A stretch of 64,000 nt of DNA, taken from contig CASHTG010000019.1 of NCBI GenBank assembly GCA_949357655.1, positions 186,001-250,000 of the forward strand, in the 5' to 3' direction. The number at the start of each line of letters is the position of its first letter. The stretch's first letter is position 1. A program made the translations under genes and the position numbers. Below, one piece after another: positions 1-10,260 of this stretch. Under the pieces are notes generated by a model. The model was given only the letters and a program-made list of their open reading frames with translations, was not told the origin of the DNA and searched no databases. This DNA is from Parascedosporium putredinis. Taxonomy: Eukaryota > Ascomycota > Sordariomycetes > Microascales > Microascaceae.

Positions 1-664
1 GAAGACTCTAAAAGTGGTGATCTGAGAGGAAAAGACCAAGTCTTGAGTTGTGATCTTGGTGGGTTTATCAGATTGATTTTCGTTTGGAAGACTTACACTT
101 TTAGGGGAAACGGAAAAAGAAGGAAGCAGATAAGGAAAAAAATGAAAAGAAAAAAGAGACAAAAAAACATACAACACCGGGGATTCGCTGGTCGTCACCG
201 ACCCAACTACTAGTCCGGCGCTTCGCAGCTTGTGTACAGGGGAGCGGACGGGACCCTCAATATTCTACGAGCTATGGTCGTATGTACCAGACACCCGTCC
301 AAAACTGCCTAATAAGGGCAAACGAACAGCACGAATAACCACAATCTATTGGACAACTTGAATTGAATCGACGCTCATGTGTGGTCACCCCCATGGTTTA
401 GCAACGGATTGGATGCATTACCCATTCTGTCCCTTGAGCAGCTATTTTACACCTAGATTCTCTACCGAGACCACCTGTTTTAGAACATTGCAGGGTTGAC
501 AAGAAGAAGAAGAAAAAGGAAAAAAAGAAGGCATGCGGAGTTATTGCCCGGGTCGGGGTCAACCAGAAAGGAATGCTGGAGGAATCAAAATAAAAACGCC
601 TCTCCCTCCCCCTTTTTTCCCCTGCTGCTCCCTCGCCACATAGTTGTTCATTGTCTGCCTCCTC
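1..664. other. 3' flank of prp19; no gene seen
   Basis: This is the region downstream of the minus-strand prp19 stop codon. It is purine-rich at positions 100-170 and 500-540. Short open frames here run antisense to prp19 and have no recognisable protein character. It probably holds the prp19 3' UTR and terminator. Confidence 0.5.
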
Positions 665-2606
665 CTATTCCTTCGCCGCCAAAACCGTCACGGCGCCATC
701 CGTGTTCACCGCAACCAGCTTCTTGCCCTCCGCGCCCCACCGGATACCCGAGCTCGCCACGGAGCTCCTCAACGGCTCCGACCACGCCTTGGACCCCTTG
801 GCGTACTGCTGTACCGTCACGCCGCTCGGCCCCGCCGTCGCGAGGAACTGGCCCGTGTAATCCCAGGCTAGGGACTGCACGGCGCCGCCCACCTCGAGGA
901 CCTTGGCCTTGGCCGCGTCGCCCTCCTTGCGCAGGTCGAACACGGTGACGGTGGTCTGGCCCTTGGCCGTGGCGGCGAACCAGAAGCCATTCTCGGAGAA
1001 GACAAGGGCCTGGAGGGGCGCGCCGAGGAGAAGACGGCCGCTTGCTCGAGGGTCTTGGTCATGAAGAGCTTGATGTCGCCTGTCGTGGTGCCTGCCGCAA
1101 AGAGGTGGCCGTCGGGATGGAACGCGGACGTCGTGAGGGCTATTTGGTTCGTAACAGCCGTTAGCATATTAGTTTTTTACCTCTTCATTGTTTGACATGG
1201 CTATATCTTTCTGGTGTGGAAAGGAAGGGGAAAAAATAGAGGGAGTGAACGTACCGGAATCCGTGTAGCAACGACCAACCGGCGTAAAGGACTCGAGATG
1301 GTAGAAGACGACGAGCTTGTCAGCGCCAACCGACGCTACCAAGTCGCCCGAAGGGTGCAAGGCGAGCGCCGTAGCAGCGCCCGCGTGTTCGGTGAGCGAG
1401 GCAATCTCCTTGCCGCTGTCGTACACCTTGACGGAGCCCTTGGCCGTGGAGACGATGAGCTTGGTGCCGGTCCAGATCTCGTCCGTGACGGGTTCGTTGA
1501 CCGCGAGTTGCCGCTCGACCTTGCCTTCGTCGACTGAGAAGATGGCGGTATCGCCCTGGGCCGACGAGATGGCAGCGTAGCTGCCCTCCTCCTGTACCGT
1601 GAGGGCCGTAACCTGAGAAAAGGGGAGGGATGTGGAAGATTCGGTGGCGAACTCGGCAACCTCTTCGCCCGTCACCCATCCACCGGGGACAGGTCGCTTC
1701 TTTCGGCTCTTGGAAAGTCTTTGAAGGAGAGAAAATTACAGTTAGTACTATCAATAAGGGTTGAAAGAGGGGAGGGAAGGTATGTGAAGTGTTGAGAGAA
1801 GACTGTGGCAAGTCCAGCGACCTTTGACAAAACATAGGAGAGAGAGAGGAGAGAGAGAGAGAGAAACATACTGCTTATGCGTCTCATCCACCTTGGCAGC
1901 CAACTCCTCCGAAAGTCCCTGCACCGAATCTATCGCCATGTCATCCCCATTCGCAGCAGCCGCACCACCCGAGACAGTCACCTTGGACAGGGCATCGCGC
2001 GCCTCGTCCCGCTCCCGGGTCAACCGAGCAATGACGCGCTTCGCCGCATCGTTCTGGTACAGCGCCGTGCTGAGCTCCTCCCGGGTACGCGCCAGCTCCT
2101 CCATCAGCGTGCGGGTGCCCAGCGCTACCGAGTCCCACTCATTCTGGAAGGCGGCGAGGAGGGCGGGGATCGAGGTTAACGTCGGGGCCGCGGCCGCACC
2201 ACGCGCGACGTCTTGAGGGGGATGAGGTCTTCGGCCGTGAGGGCTTCGTTCGTCTCGGGTTCCGTGCCGTTCTTCTCGACGTATTGCTCAATGAGCCGCT
2301 TCTCGTAGATGGCGCCTTTTGTGAATTCCTTTAGTGAGCTCCTCTGTTTTGCTTCGAAGCGTACTCCCCCGATGCTGCTTCAACCCACACACGCAATCGT
2401 GAAGGGGCGAAGTGGAGGGCGGGGAAAGGCAAGGTTACTTACCGGACTTCTTGGAGAGAACGGGCTCCTGGGAGCTTCCCCAGAAACTACGCACAGCTTG
2501 TCAGCGAGGAAATTCCTTAAAACCAGCCAGCCAAAGGAAAGAGGGAGGGAGGGGGGATGCTGGCTTTCCCCACAGGCCAAGGCTACGACGTACTTGCGCA
2601 AAACAT
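665..2606 (-). CDS. prp19: Pre-mRNA-processing factor Prp19 (U-box/WD40 E3 ubiquitin ligase)
   Basis: Prp19 is the core ubiquitin ligase of the nineteen complex, which activates the spliceosome in the nucleus. I read five exons on the minus strand: 2606-2594, 2486-2443, 2315-1872, 1718-1255 and 1139-665. The first exon is only 13 nt. Joined to exon 2 it gives MFCAISGEAP, the canonical Prp19 start, which is why I chose this ATG. The U-box follows (AIYEKRLIEQYVEKNGTEPE, then EDLIPLK). Next comes the coiled-coil segment (ALYQNDAAKRVIARLTRERD) and a C-terminal WD40 propeller with AFHPDGHLFAAG and a stop just after TVLAAKE. Total length is about 480 residues, normal for the family. The intron at 1719-1871 carries a GA microsatellite. 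Three single-base frameshifts (near 2471, 2185 and 1025) interrupt the frame. The first two are repaired by one extra G/C in a G/C run, so they look like assembly errors rather than decay. Confidence 0.93.
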
Positions 2607-3401
2607 TGTCGCTCCTCAATTTGTCTCCTAATCCAGAGCTACGTGCAATGTTCAATGGATTCAAGCGTATCGATGGCGGGCAAGACGTTCTTCGTGATGG
2701 AAAAAAGGGAAACGGGGGAGGGCGTCGCGACAAGGCTGCAAATCGTCTTTGCTTTCTTTCAACCAACTCGACGTCGTTTCTTTGCGTGGTGGGTTCGATT
2801 CGAAAGGCTGGGAGGATCGCAAAAAATCCAAGCTCGATCTGACGGGCTGGCACCGAGCTGCGCAGAGCCGGCAGACACCTGTCGTAACAACTTGTACTTT
2901 CCCAGCTGACAACAGCCGCAGATTCACATATCTCAATATCTACAGTTGCCCGGCTCCTTATCTCTGCCGGCCACTTTGCACGACGGGCGCATTGCTTCAT
3001 TTGTCCCCAAATCGCGTCACTGGCCTTGTAAGAGCCTCCTGATAGCCGTCCCGCACCCCAACTCCTCGGGACATTCCTTTTCCCCTTCCCCTTAGCTCGC
3101 GTGCCTATCTGGCTGTTTTTAGGGGCATTTCTCGAACAAATCTAGCCCCGAAAAAAATAATCCCCAATTCTTGCATATCTTCCCGTCTCTCCCTTGTTCT
3201 TTTTTTTTTTTTCTCAAAGTTACTCTCGGGGAGTTTTTTGTTTAAGAAGAATAGAATCTCTCTGTCTCTTTTTACTTTTGTCCTCGGTCCTACCCACGCT
3301 TTGCTTTCTCAATTCCTTTATCTTTCACCCCTCCAGGTACTTAGCCGAACCACCCACTCACATCCCGCCATTCCTCCTTATCAGTCCCGAGAAGGACCAG
3401 G
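2607..3401. promoter_or_regulatory. Divergent promoter between prp19 and the OHCU decarboxylase gene
   Basis: About 795 bp separate the two divergently transcribed start codons. The side nearest the plus-strand gene (3190-3330) is strongly pyrimidine-rich, including a run of T at about 3200, as is common just upstream of start codons in filamentous fungi. I cannot assign specific transcription factor sites. Confidence 0.5.
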
Positions 3402-4083
3402 ATGGCCGCCTCTGCGCCCGCACGACTCCCTAGTATCGCAGCCCTTCCGGGCCTGCCCCAAGCCCAGCAGAACGAGGTCCTCGACCTCCTCTTCGAACCC
3501 AGCCCGGCCATTCACCAACTTCTTCTCCCTCTTCTCCAACAACAACAGGATTCCGAACCGCTGCTCGCCTCCTACGACGACCTCATCACCCGCGCCCACG
3601 CCGTCTTTTCCGCTCTTCGCGCTGAATCCTCTGCTGCTGCGGCCAACGCGGAGAGGAGCGATGCCGCTGAGCGGGTCAAGCTGCTCCATTCCATCCTAGG
3701 CTCGCACCCCCGTCTCGGTGCGAAAAAGGTCGAGAGCGCCCAGTCCGTGGCCGAGCAGGCCCAACTGCAATCCGGCGACGGCACCGAGCTCGCCAATCTC
3801 AATGCCGAGTACGAGAAAACGTTTCCCGGGCTTCGCTACGTCGTCTTCGTCAATGGCCGGGAGCGGCCCGTCATCATGGACAACATGAGAGCCCGTATCG
3901 CTCGGGCCGACATTGGCCTCGAGGAGCAGGAAGGCATCCAGGTGAGTCAAACCGGATCCGGTGCCTCAGAACCCAGCCCTCCTCGCCTATCCAGAGTAGG
4001 TCACTTACACTGCCCGTTTTCCCCGCCACCAGGCCATGTGTGACATTGCCCGAGACCGCGCCGCCAAACTTCAGAGGCCGTGA
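3402..4083 (+). CDS. 2-oxo-4-hydroxy-4-carboxy-5-ureidoimidazoline (OHCU) decarboxylase
   Basis: The enzyme converts OHCU to (S)-allantoin, the third step of urate degradation after uricase and HIU hydrolase. Exon 1 is 3402-3941 and exon 2 is 4033-4083, with a 91-bp intron (GTGAGT...AG). The protein is 196 residues, close to the usual fungal length. Family hallmarks are LPGLPQAQQNEVLDLLFE near the N-terminus, SYDDLITRA at about 57-65, and the catalytic SHPRLG motif with the histidine at about residue 102. The C-terminal block EYEKTFPGLRYVVFVNGR is followed by AMCDIARDRAAKL after splicing. The protein ends in LQRP, so there is no obvious C-terminal peroxisomal SKL-type signal. The frame is intact, unlike in most neighbours. 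It diverges from prp19 with no functional link implied. Confidence 0.92.
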
Positions 4084-5107
4084 GCGTGTTAGTTCCTCGG
4101 AATATATGTGCACATCCATGCTCCGGCCCCTTTCACCCGCTGAAAAACAAAGGTCAGGTGAAAAAACTGTGGACTGCAACTCGTTCTATGCAAGCTCACT
4201 CACTCGCTCACCTGCGCCCACCCGGGACCAACGGTTTTGATGTATAACGGGTGCATCCTGGCCGGCAAAATTAGCTCTTGCCCACCACCCAATGCCGTCT
4301 TGTTGTTTTCCCATTTTAACATGGGAGACCGTCTGGAATAGGTACGGAGAGAAGTCTAGGTTCGTTGAGTTCGTTTCTTTGAATATCTTGCCTGTGCAAA
4401 GGGCAGCAACCTACCTACGTACCTGCCCTATCATGGGCAGGGGAGAAGGAAGAGGATGTGTTTTGAAATATAGACCCTTTCTCCCCTTTCCAATTTCATC
4501 GCGTTGGTCAGGCAAACACATGTTGTTATCAAACAAGCAAAAAAGATGATCAAATCCAAATCAAGAAGCCAAGAAGCAACATTTTCCATTTCGCGTATGG
4601 GCTCATGTTACTAAAACAAAGTGGTCTCGAGAGCCACCCTCCTTCGCCCTTCCGTTCCCCCTCCCCTCCCGTTCCTCCCCCAAACAAAAAGTCTCAAGTT
4701 TTCCAAATCAAGACTATTCCTGCCGTGTCCACGAAGCCCAGATGGATATAAAAGCCCAAGACCCGGAAACCAGATGGAACAGAAGGAAGCAAAATCCGTG
4801 AAGAAACCCAGAGAAACTCGAACACCGGACGACACGATATGACCCCCAATTATACGGCTCGAAAAGGAAATTCGTCAGAAACATCTCACGATGCATATCA
4901 CATAGGCCAAATCAGATAACCGCCGCTTGCCATCCTCCCCAAACAAAGGAGGGAAAAAAAACCAGATGCACCCCCAAACTCCTTGTGTCCCCCAAATGCG
5001 ACGGCACAATATTCAAACAACGTGGTGGCCGAGCGGTCGGGTTCGCTCGTGTGCTGTCTCTCCCCAGAGACGGCGGGCCAAAGGAAGCCAAAGGGAAATA
5101 TTAATCG
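4084..5107. other. Convergent intergenic region; 3' UTRs
   Basis: This lies between the OHCU decarboxylase stop (+) and the stop of the unknown gene (-). Sequence is mixed, with A-rich and CT-rich stretches (for example 4621-4690). No open frame with protein-like character was found on either strand. It most likely holds two facing 3' UTRs. Confidence 0.45.
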
Positions 5108-6461
5108 TTACACCGACCGCACCGCCCACGATATACCATCGAGCTCGTCGAGATACTCCTCAAACGAATGCCCATCATCACTCTCCGCCACCGCTCCCGA
5201 ACCTTGACCGAAGATGGCACCGAAATCCGAATACACGTCTTCTTGGTCATCGGCATTATCGTAGAGGCTGTCGTGATCTGCAGACGGAAACGCCTCGCAG
5301 TCATCATCGTCCTCATCGTCGTAGATACTACGCCGGTACTCCGGAGGGTTCGTGTCCTCTTCCGATACATCGTCGATCTCTCGAGCCAGCGGGGACGACG
5401 GGGGCGACATTGGTCCATGACGACGAGTAGTATCCAGCCCCGGGGCCATGGACAAATTCTGCAGCTTTTGCTGGAGCTGGGAGATCGAACCATGACCCTC
5501 GCGTTCGGGATGGCATGGAGTGGAATACCGCCCGTTGTCCGATTACCAGGGGCGCGGGCGGGTGGTGACGGCGACGGCGGCGGCGGCGGGGCAGCAGTTG
5601 GTGGTCGACCTGCAGTACGATGCGACAGCACCGCGCTCAGTTCGGTCCAGGTACAATCCTTTAGCCGTGCCCGCGTCAGGTTGAGGGTAGCAAAGCGTCG
5701 GAAAGAGGTGGATGAATGGTTTGCGTGGAGACCCCGCCTCACCATCTCGGCATGCGTGGCCATCTTTAGGAACCGCTTGTCGCCATTGGCGAGGCCTTCG
5801 CGGTTGAGGATATGGGTGGCTGGTAACGAAAAGGGTTGAGAAAGGCGGCTCGTGATGAGTTGCAGCCTGAGTCTACGCTTCTTGCAACTGACGGACGCCG
5901 TATTGGGTCCGTCGACATCGGCACCACATCTTCCACGCTTCAGGTTCGGTTTCGCGCTAGCTGAGGCGTCGTATCGAAAGGTAAACGAGGTCTTGGTTTG
6001 GGGATCGAACGGTTTAAAGGTAAAGAGTCGCTTCTTTTCAGGAGCGAGACCGAGCCGAGCTCGGTGGGGATTTCGACGCGAGAACAGGAATCGGAAGATG
6101 TCGAGGAAGATGAAGATCTCGAGGAGGGGATGCGTTTCGACGCCGTCATCGGAGATCTTACGACGGTAGAAGCACTCGATGCTCCAATCTCGACGTATAT
6201 AGCAACAGCGCTCGATTGGGAGATGGCGGACTTTAAATCGACAATGTCACCACTTGGGCCGAGGCACAGCGCACCGCAGGTATGGCTCCTGGGGGTGGAC
6301 CACTCGAGGTCTATTTGGGCGGTGCTAGGACGAAACGAGTCGGTCGTCGAAGGGGCATGGTGGTTGAGAAATCTCGAGCGGAAGAAGCAAGAAGTGTGTA
6401 ACGGCTCGGTCTGGATCGGGGAGAGAGGGCTTATTTCGACGCCCATGATTGCGACGGGCAT
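5108..6461 (-). CDS. Conserved fungal protein of unknown function, acidic C-terminus
   Basis: I do not recognise a named family. Reading through at least two single-base frame breaks (about 6045 and between 5490 and 5600) gives a continuous protein of roughly 440 residues. A Ser-rich N-terminal part is followed by APEKKRLFTFKPFDPQTK, then a basic block (CKKRRLRLQLITSRLSQPF), LPATHIL, a low-complexity Pro/Ala region, and a Gln-rich helix (SISQLQQKLQNLS). The C-terminus is very acidic (YDDEDDDDCEAF) and ends near FEEYLDELDGISWAV. The basic block resembles a motif I associate with uncharacterised conserved fungal proteins. That is recollection, not a search result. The start at 6461 is the longest choice and is uncertain; MGVEISPLSP just downstream is an alternative. 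The acidic and basic patches and lack of membrane segments suggest a nuclear or cytoplasmic protein, but no function can be assigned. Confidence 0.6.
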
Positions 6462-9400
6462 TTAAGCGTCTGGTAGAAGGGTCCCAGTCTCGACTACTCG
6501 GAAAAGGGGGAAAAATTGAGGGAGCAAAGGCGGTCCCGGTATCTTCTATTTTAACCCTTTGACAAAAGAGGGGTTGGCGAGGGAGACCAGAGCGAAAGGG
6601 GGTTGAATCTCGTGGTCGATCAGTCGGTAGTGGTGGTGGTGATGGGCCACGGCGGCGCCCCGCATGCCTTATTGAGGAATAGTCGACATTCACCGTTTTG
6701 AGCCGGACTCGGGTTTTAGCCTCTTTGCTTCGAGCGTTTGGCGGTCTTTAATCAAAAGGCGAAACTAGGGCCTTGGGTTGGAAATGGTTGACAGGTATGT
6801 TTCACCTTTCGTTCGTCTGAAGGACGGCGTCGGTATTTAATTCGAGAGGAAGGGGGGATGATGACCTTATCGAGAGGTTATCTAGTTTGCTTGGCGTCGT
6901 TGGATCTGAGGGGGTTCGAAGATGGAGCGAGGTCAAGATGGAGGAGGGCCTTGAAGCGGAAGGGAGCTGGAAGAGGAGGCCTTGGTGTTTAAAGGGAACC
7001 AAGAAAGAATGGGAATTGTGGTCGTGTGCCCAAAGTACGAATTGCGAAGTGGGTTTAGTGATGGTCCGGGTGTCTTTCGCTCGACAACTTTAGACTGGGC
7101 CGGGGAGGGTGTGTGGGAAATGACGAATGGGTGCGAGGGAGAAAAAAAGAAAGGTGGGGATCTGGTGAGGGAAATGGGAAGAGGGCGCCAGGGGGTGTGG
7201 GTGTTGGAAATGGGGTGGAGGGCATTTGACTCGGATTAGAAAAAGGTTGAGGGGACCCAAGTTGCTGGGAAGGGGGAAGGGGACACACAAGCAAGCGAGG
7301 GGGAGACCGCTCTCGGCAAAGAAGGGAACAATGGGTCGAATCTGATGGGCTGGAACGAGGAAAGGACCCCAGGTCTGGGCTGGGGCAGACTCGACTTGGA
7401 GGACGACAAAAGACGAGTCGCTGCAACCATCAAAGGGAGGGATTTTGCCTTGTCCGCTGTACTTTTGCACTCCAGTGGAGTCAACGTTCAAGTGCAATTC
7501 AAATCTCGCGGCGGCAGCAGGCACAATGGGAGTGCGGAATTCGGCTTAGGCAGACAGCAGCGAAGCACCTCCCAATGGTCTTGGAGAAGCTCAAGCTGCA
7601 GTCGTGGCTTGCACCGTCTAAAACGTCGGAACGTTGCCCCAGCGCAGAGGAAAAGGCAGAGGGCAAGAGAGGTAAGATTGATGCTGCGCGTTGATGGCGA
7701 TTTGATGGTAGCGAGAAGGGCGTGAACGGGCGTGAACGGGCGTAGCGTGGCCTTCTCGGTAGGGGGCTTCGTTCGGCTTTCTACTTGTAATGCAGAAGAA
7801 AGAAGCCTCTCAGCTTCCGTCGTTTCCCCACCCTTCGTATTCCCCAGTGCCTTTCCTTTGTAGAGCCAGTGACTTTCGAGATGGGGGCCCTCAGGGATAG
7901 CGGCGCAGACTAGGGTGCAAGTGACGATCGTCAATCCCGAAGATGGGGGAGAAATACGCTGGAGCACGGACGGGAAGACGGGGCACGGCGCAGGGGCAGC
8001 GACAAGCACTAGATTCAACGGTGGGGAGCCACGCCCAGCAGCACAGGGCGCTGACACCCACTGACAAGAGGAAATGAGCAAGTGACAGCCTCAGCCCAAC
8101 CCTGTCTCACTCAAAGCTCTTCTCCGAGGTCTCGACTTCTTCCGCAGGATGCTGTGTCAAAGAAGTAGTGCAACTTTGGTTCTCCCTCAGTAATAATAAA
8201 GAGAAATTTCCCGGTGTCAAAAGTGAAATTGGTTTCGCCTCTCCTGTCCGCACTTCGGTGACACCGAATATCGACGTGAAGCTGAAGGGATTGTAAGAGG
8301 GGATGGAGTAATAGTAGAAAAGCAATTTTCTTAACGGGCGAGAGGAGGGATGCTCAAAGGACCATTGCAACCGGGGCCAGAGGACAAGCTGAACGAATGG
8401 GAAGACCCAGCATCGATAGCTTGGTGCGAGGCATGAAACATCAGCTGTTGGGCTATGTGTCTAGTGTGTGATTTCTCGTTCGTGGTTCGGAAGAGAGGAA
8501 GCTAGGCCGTTACCGGTCTCTTGTCATCTTGTCGGAAGAGGTCGGTCGCTCTTTCGACTAGCTTCGAGAGAGAGGGTGAGACTAATCGAATTCCTCCTCG
8601 TCGAGATATAAGAGAGAAGGAAAGTGGAAAGTGTGAAAACTGCTGAGAGGTGACACGAGACCCCAGCAAAATGGCCAGGTTTCTATGGCTGTACTTCAAT
8701 ACGGCTAGCCTACCCTTCCCATCTCTTGCGACCGTCCTTTTGCCTTTGGCTGTTCGCGGGCCATCAATGCTTGCCATTTCCATCGGCATAACTCAAAAAC
8801 CGAGAACAGGGTATTCTTCCCACAGCAAAGGGGGAGCGGCAGACACTCGCAGGTGGTAATTACAACTGCGCAGGGAGGGTCGCCTCTCTCCCCCGCAAGA
8901 AGGCGGAGAGAAAAGAAGGGACAGGGGCCGCGAGAGGAGACGAAAGATGGGGAGCGCGCATGCGTGTGAGACGAGGAAGGAAAAGAAAGAAAAAAGGTCG
9001 AGGATTATCGAGTTGCCTTGCACCCTCTCTCTCGCGATCGGTCGTGTGGCGTACAAGGGGAGCGTGAACTTGGTTCGGCGCCCCCTTTCTCCGGATGGGG
9101 TAAAACTTGGAGAGCGAAAGGGTTCAAATGTGACAAAAAGAGCATCTCGGCGAACAGGCGAGACCGGCGGGGGTCCAAAGAGATGGGTGCGATGCAGTTG
9201 GGATTGCAAAGTATCAATACAATTCAAGGCCTGACAGGGGCGACCGACTTCCGATGGGGGTCACCGAGGGGGCCCCAGAGATGGATCTATTTCAATCCCG
9301 GCAAGGATCAATCAACTGGCGACCGTTCCGCTCCCAGACTCGATTACCTGTACACCACGCTGTCGACATCCCGGCCAGAATAGCACAGGTCGACAGGCTC

Positions 9401-10000
9401 CAGCATGAGCTTAAGTCATCCATGATATTACAGGTACTTCGTACTTTCGCTAATGCTTCGTACTTCATGTTGTTCACGACTCAAAGGGAAGGGGTGGGAA
9501 CCAGGGAGGTTGAGGGGAAGGGTCGGGGGAGGAGGGTTGGTGGCTGATCCGCAAAAGCCATGGTGTACCATCCTCCATACGAACCGGGTGCGGAGGATTC
9601 AGTCCCAGGTTCAGCCGTTCTTTCCCAGTCGATTCGGTTACCAGCTACTTGGGAAGCGGGGAGAAAAATGAGGAAAGGACAAGGGAAGCGGAGGGGTAAT
9701 ACGGGGAAGGCGCTGCGCAGAATGCGAGATGGAACAAACAAAGAAGCGGAAATGAGGCCCTTGTCCAACTCAAGGTTGAGAGGTTGTTACTTTTTCCTCC
9801 ACATCTGGAGGCTGTCGACGTCTATGATTCGTCCTCCTGCTGTCGATATTCTGCGTCTCACAACTCTGTTTTGTGAACAGCCTCTTTCTCGTCGCCATAT
9901 TTGCTTCTTCCTTCTTCGTTCTTGCCTCCAAATTAAACGTGCAATAGTGCGAACAGAGGGGAGAGGGGGGCAAAGTGAGCAAGGGGGACGGGAGGAGTGT
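6462..10000. other. Gene-free region upstream of the unknown gene, first part
   Basis: No open frame here shows recognisable domains, sensible composition or splice-linked continuation. Features visible: a G/A-rich plus strand around 6800-7300, a threefold repeat of the 10-mer GGGCGTGAAC at 7719-7743, and a dense cluster of G runs at 9486-9536. The region could contain a long promoter, a long 5' leader for the minus-strand gene ending at 6461, or non-coding transcripts. None can be shown from sequence alone. Confidence 0.4.
9486..9536 (+). other. G-run cluster with G-quadruplex potential
   Basis: Eight runs of three to five G occur in 51 nt: 9486-9488, 9491-9494, 9496-9498, 9504-9506, 9514-9517, 9520-9522, 9525-9529 and 9534-9536. 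The last four are separated by loops of two to four bases, fitting the standard intramolecular G4 pattern. Confidence 0.45.
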
Positions 10001-10056
10001 GCGACATGCTGACAAGAGTTACCAGAGTCCCAGTAAGACGGATCCTCGCAAAGAAT

Positions 10057-10078
10057 GGGAGGGGTGGGAGGGGAGGGG
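10057..10078 (+). other. Canonical G-quadruplex motif
   Basis: Five consecutive G runs (lengths 3, 4, 3, 4, 4) are separated by single-base loops A, T, A, A. Single-base loops are the arrangement known to give very stable parallel quadruplexes. It lies in a gene-free stretch. Confidence 0.55.
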
Positions 10079-10204
10079 AGGCACGAGGTTACAGAATTAA
10101 AAGATGAGTGATCATATCCGCGACCCGTTCAGTTCCCATTACCAGGCTCTGGGTCTTGTCCCAATCGTCATCGTAACCAACAAAGGAGAAAGAAGAAAGA
10201 AAAA

Positions 10205-10260
10205 GGGGTGAGGGTTGCCCATAATATCAATAGGGGTGAGGGTTGCCCATAATATCAATA
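10205..10260. repeat. Perfect 28-bp tandem duplication
   Basis: Two exact copies of a 28-bp unit beginning GGGGTGAGGG lie head to tail at 10205-10232 and 10233-10260. There is no coding context. Confidence 0.9.

Noticed and set aside
2783..2803. T-loop-like GGTTCGATTC sequence
   Set aside because: No cloverleaf could be built around it; it lies in the prp19/OHCU divergent promoter.
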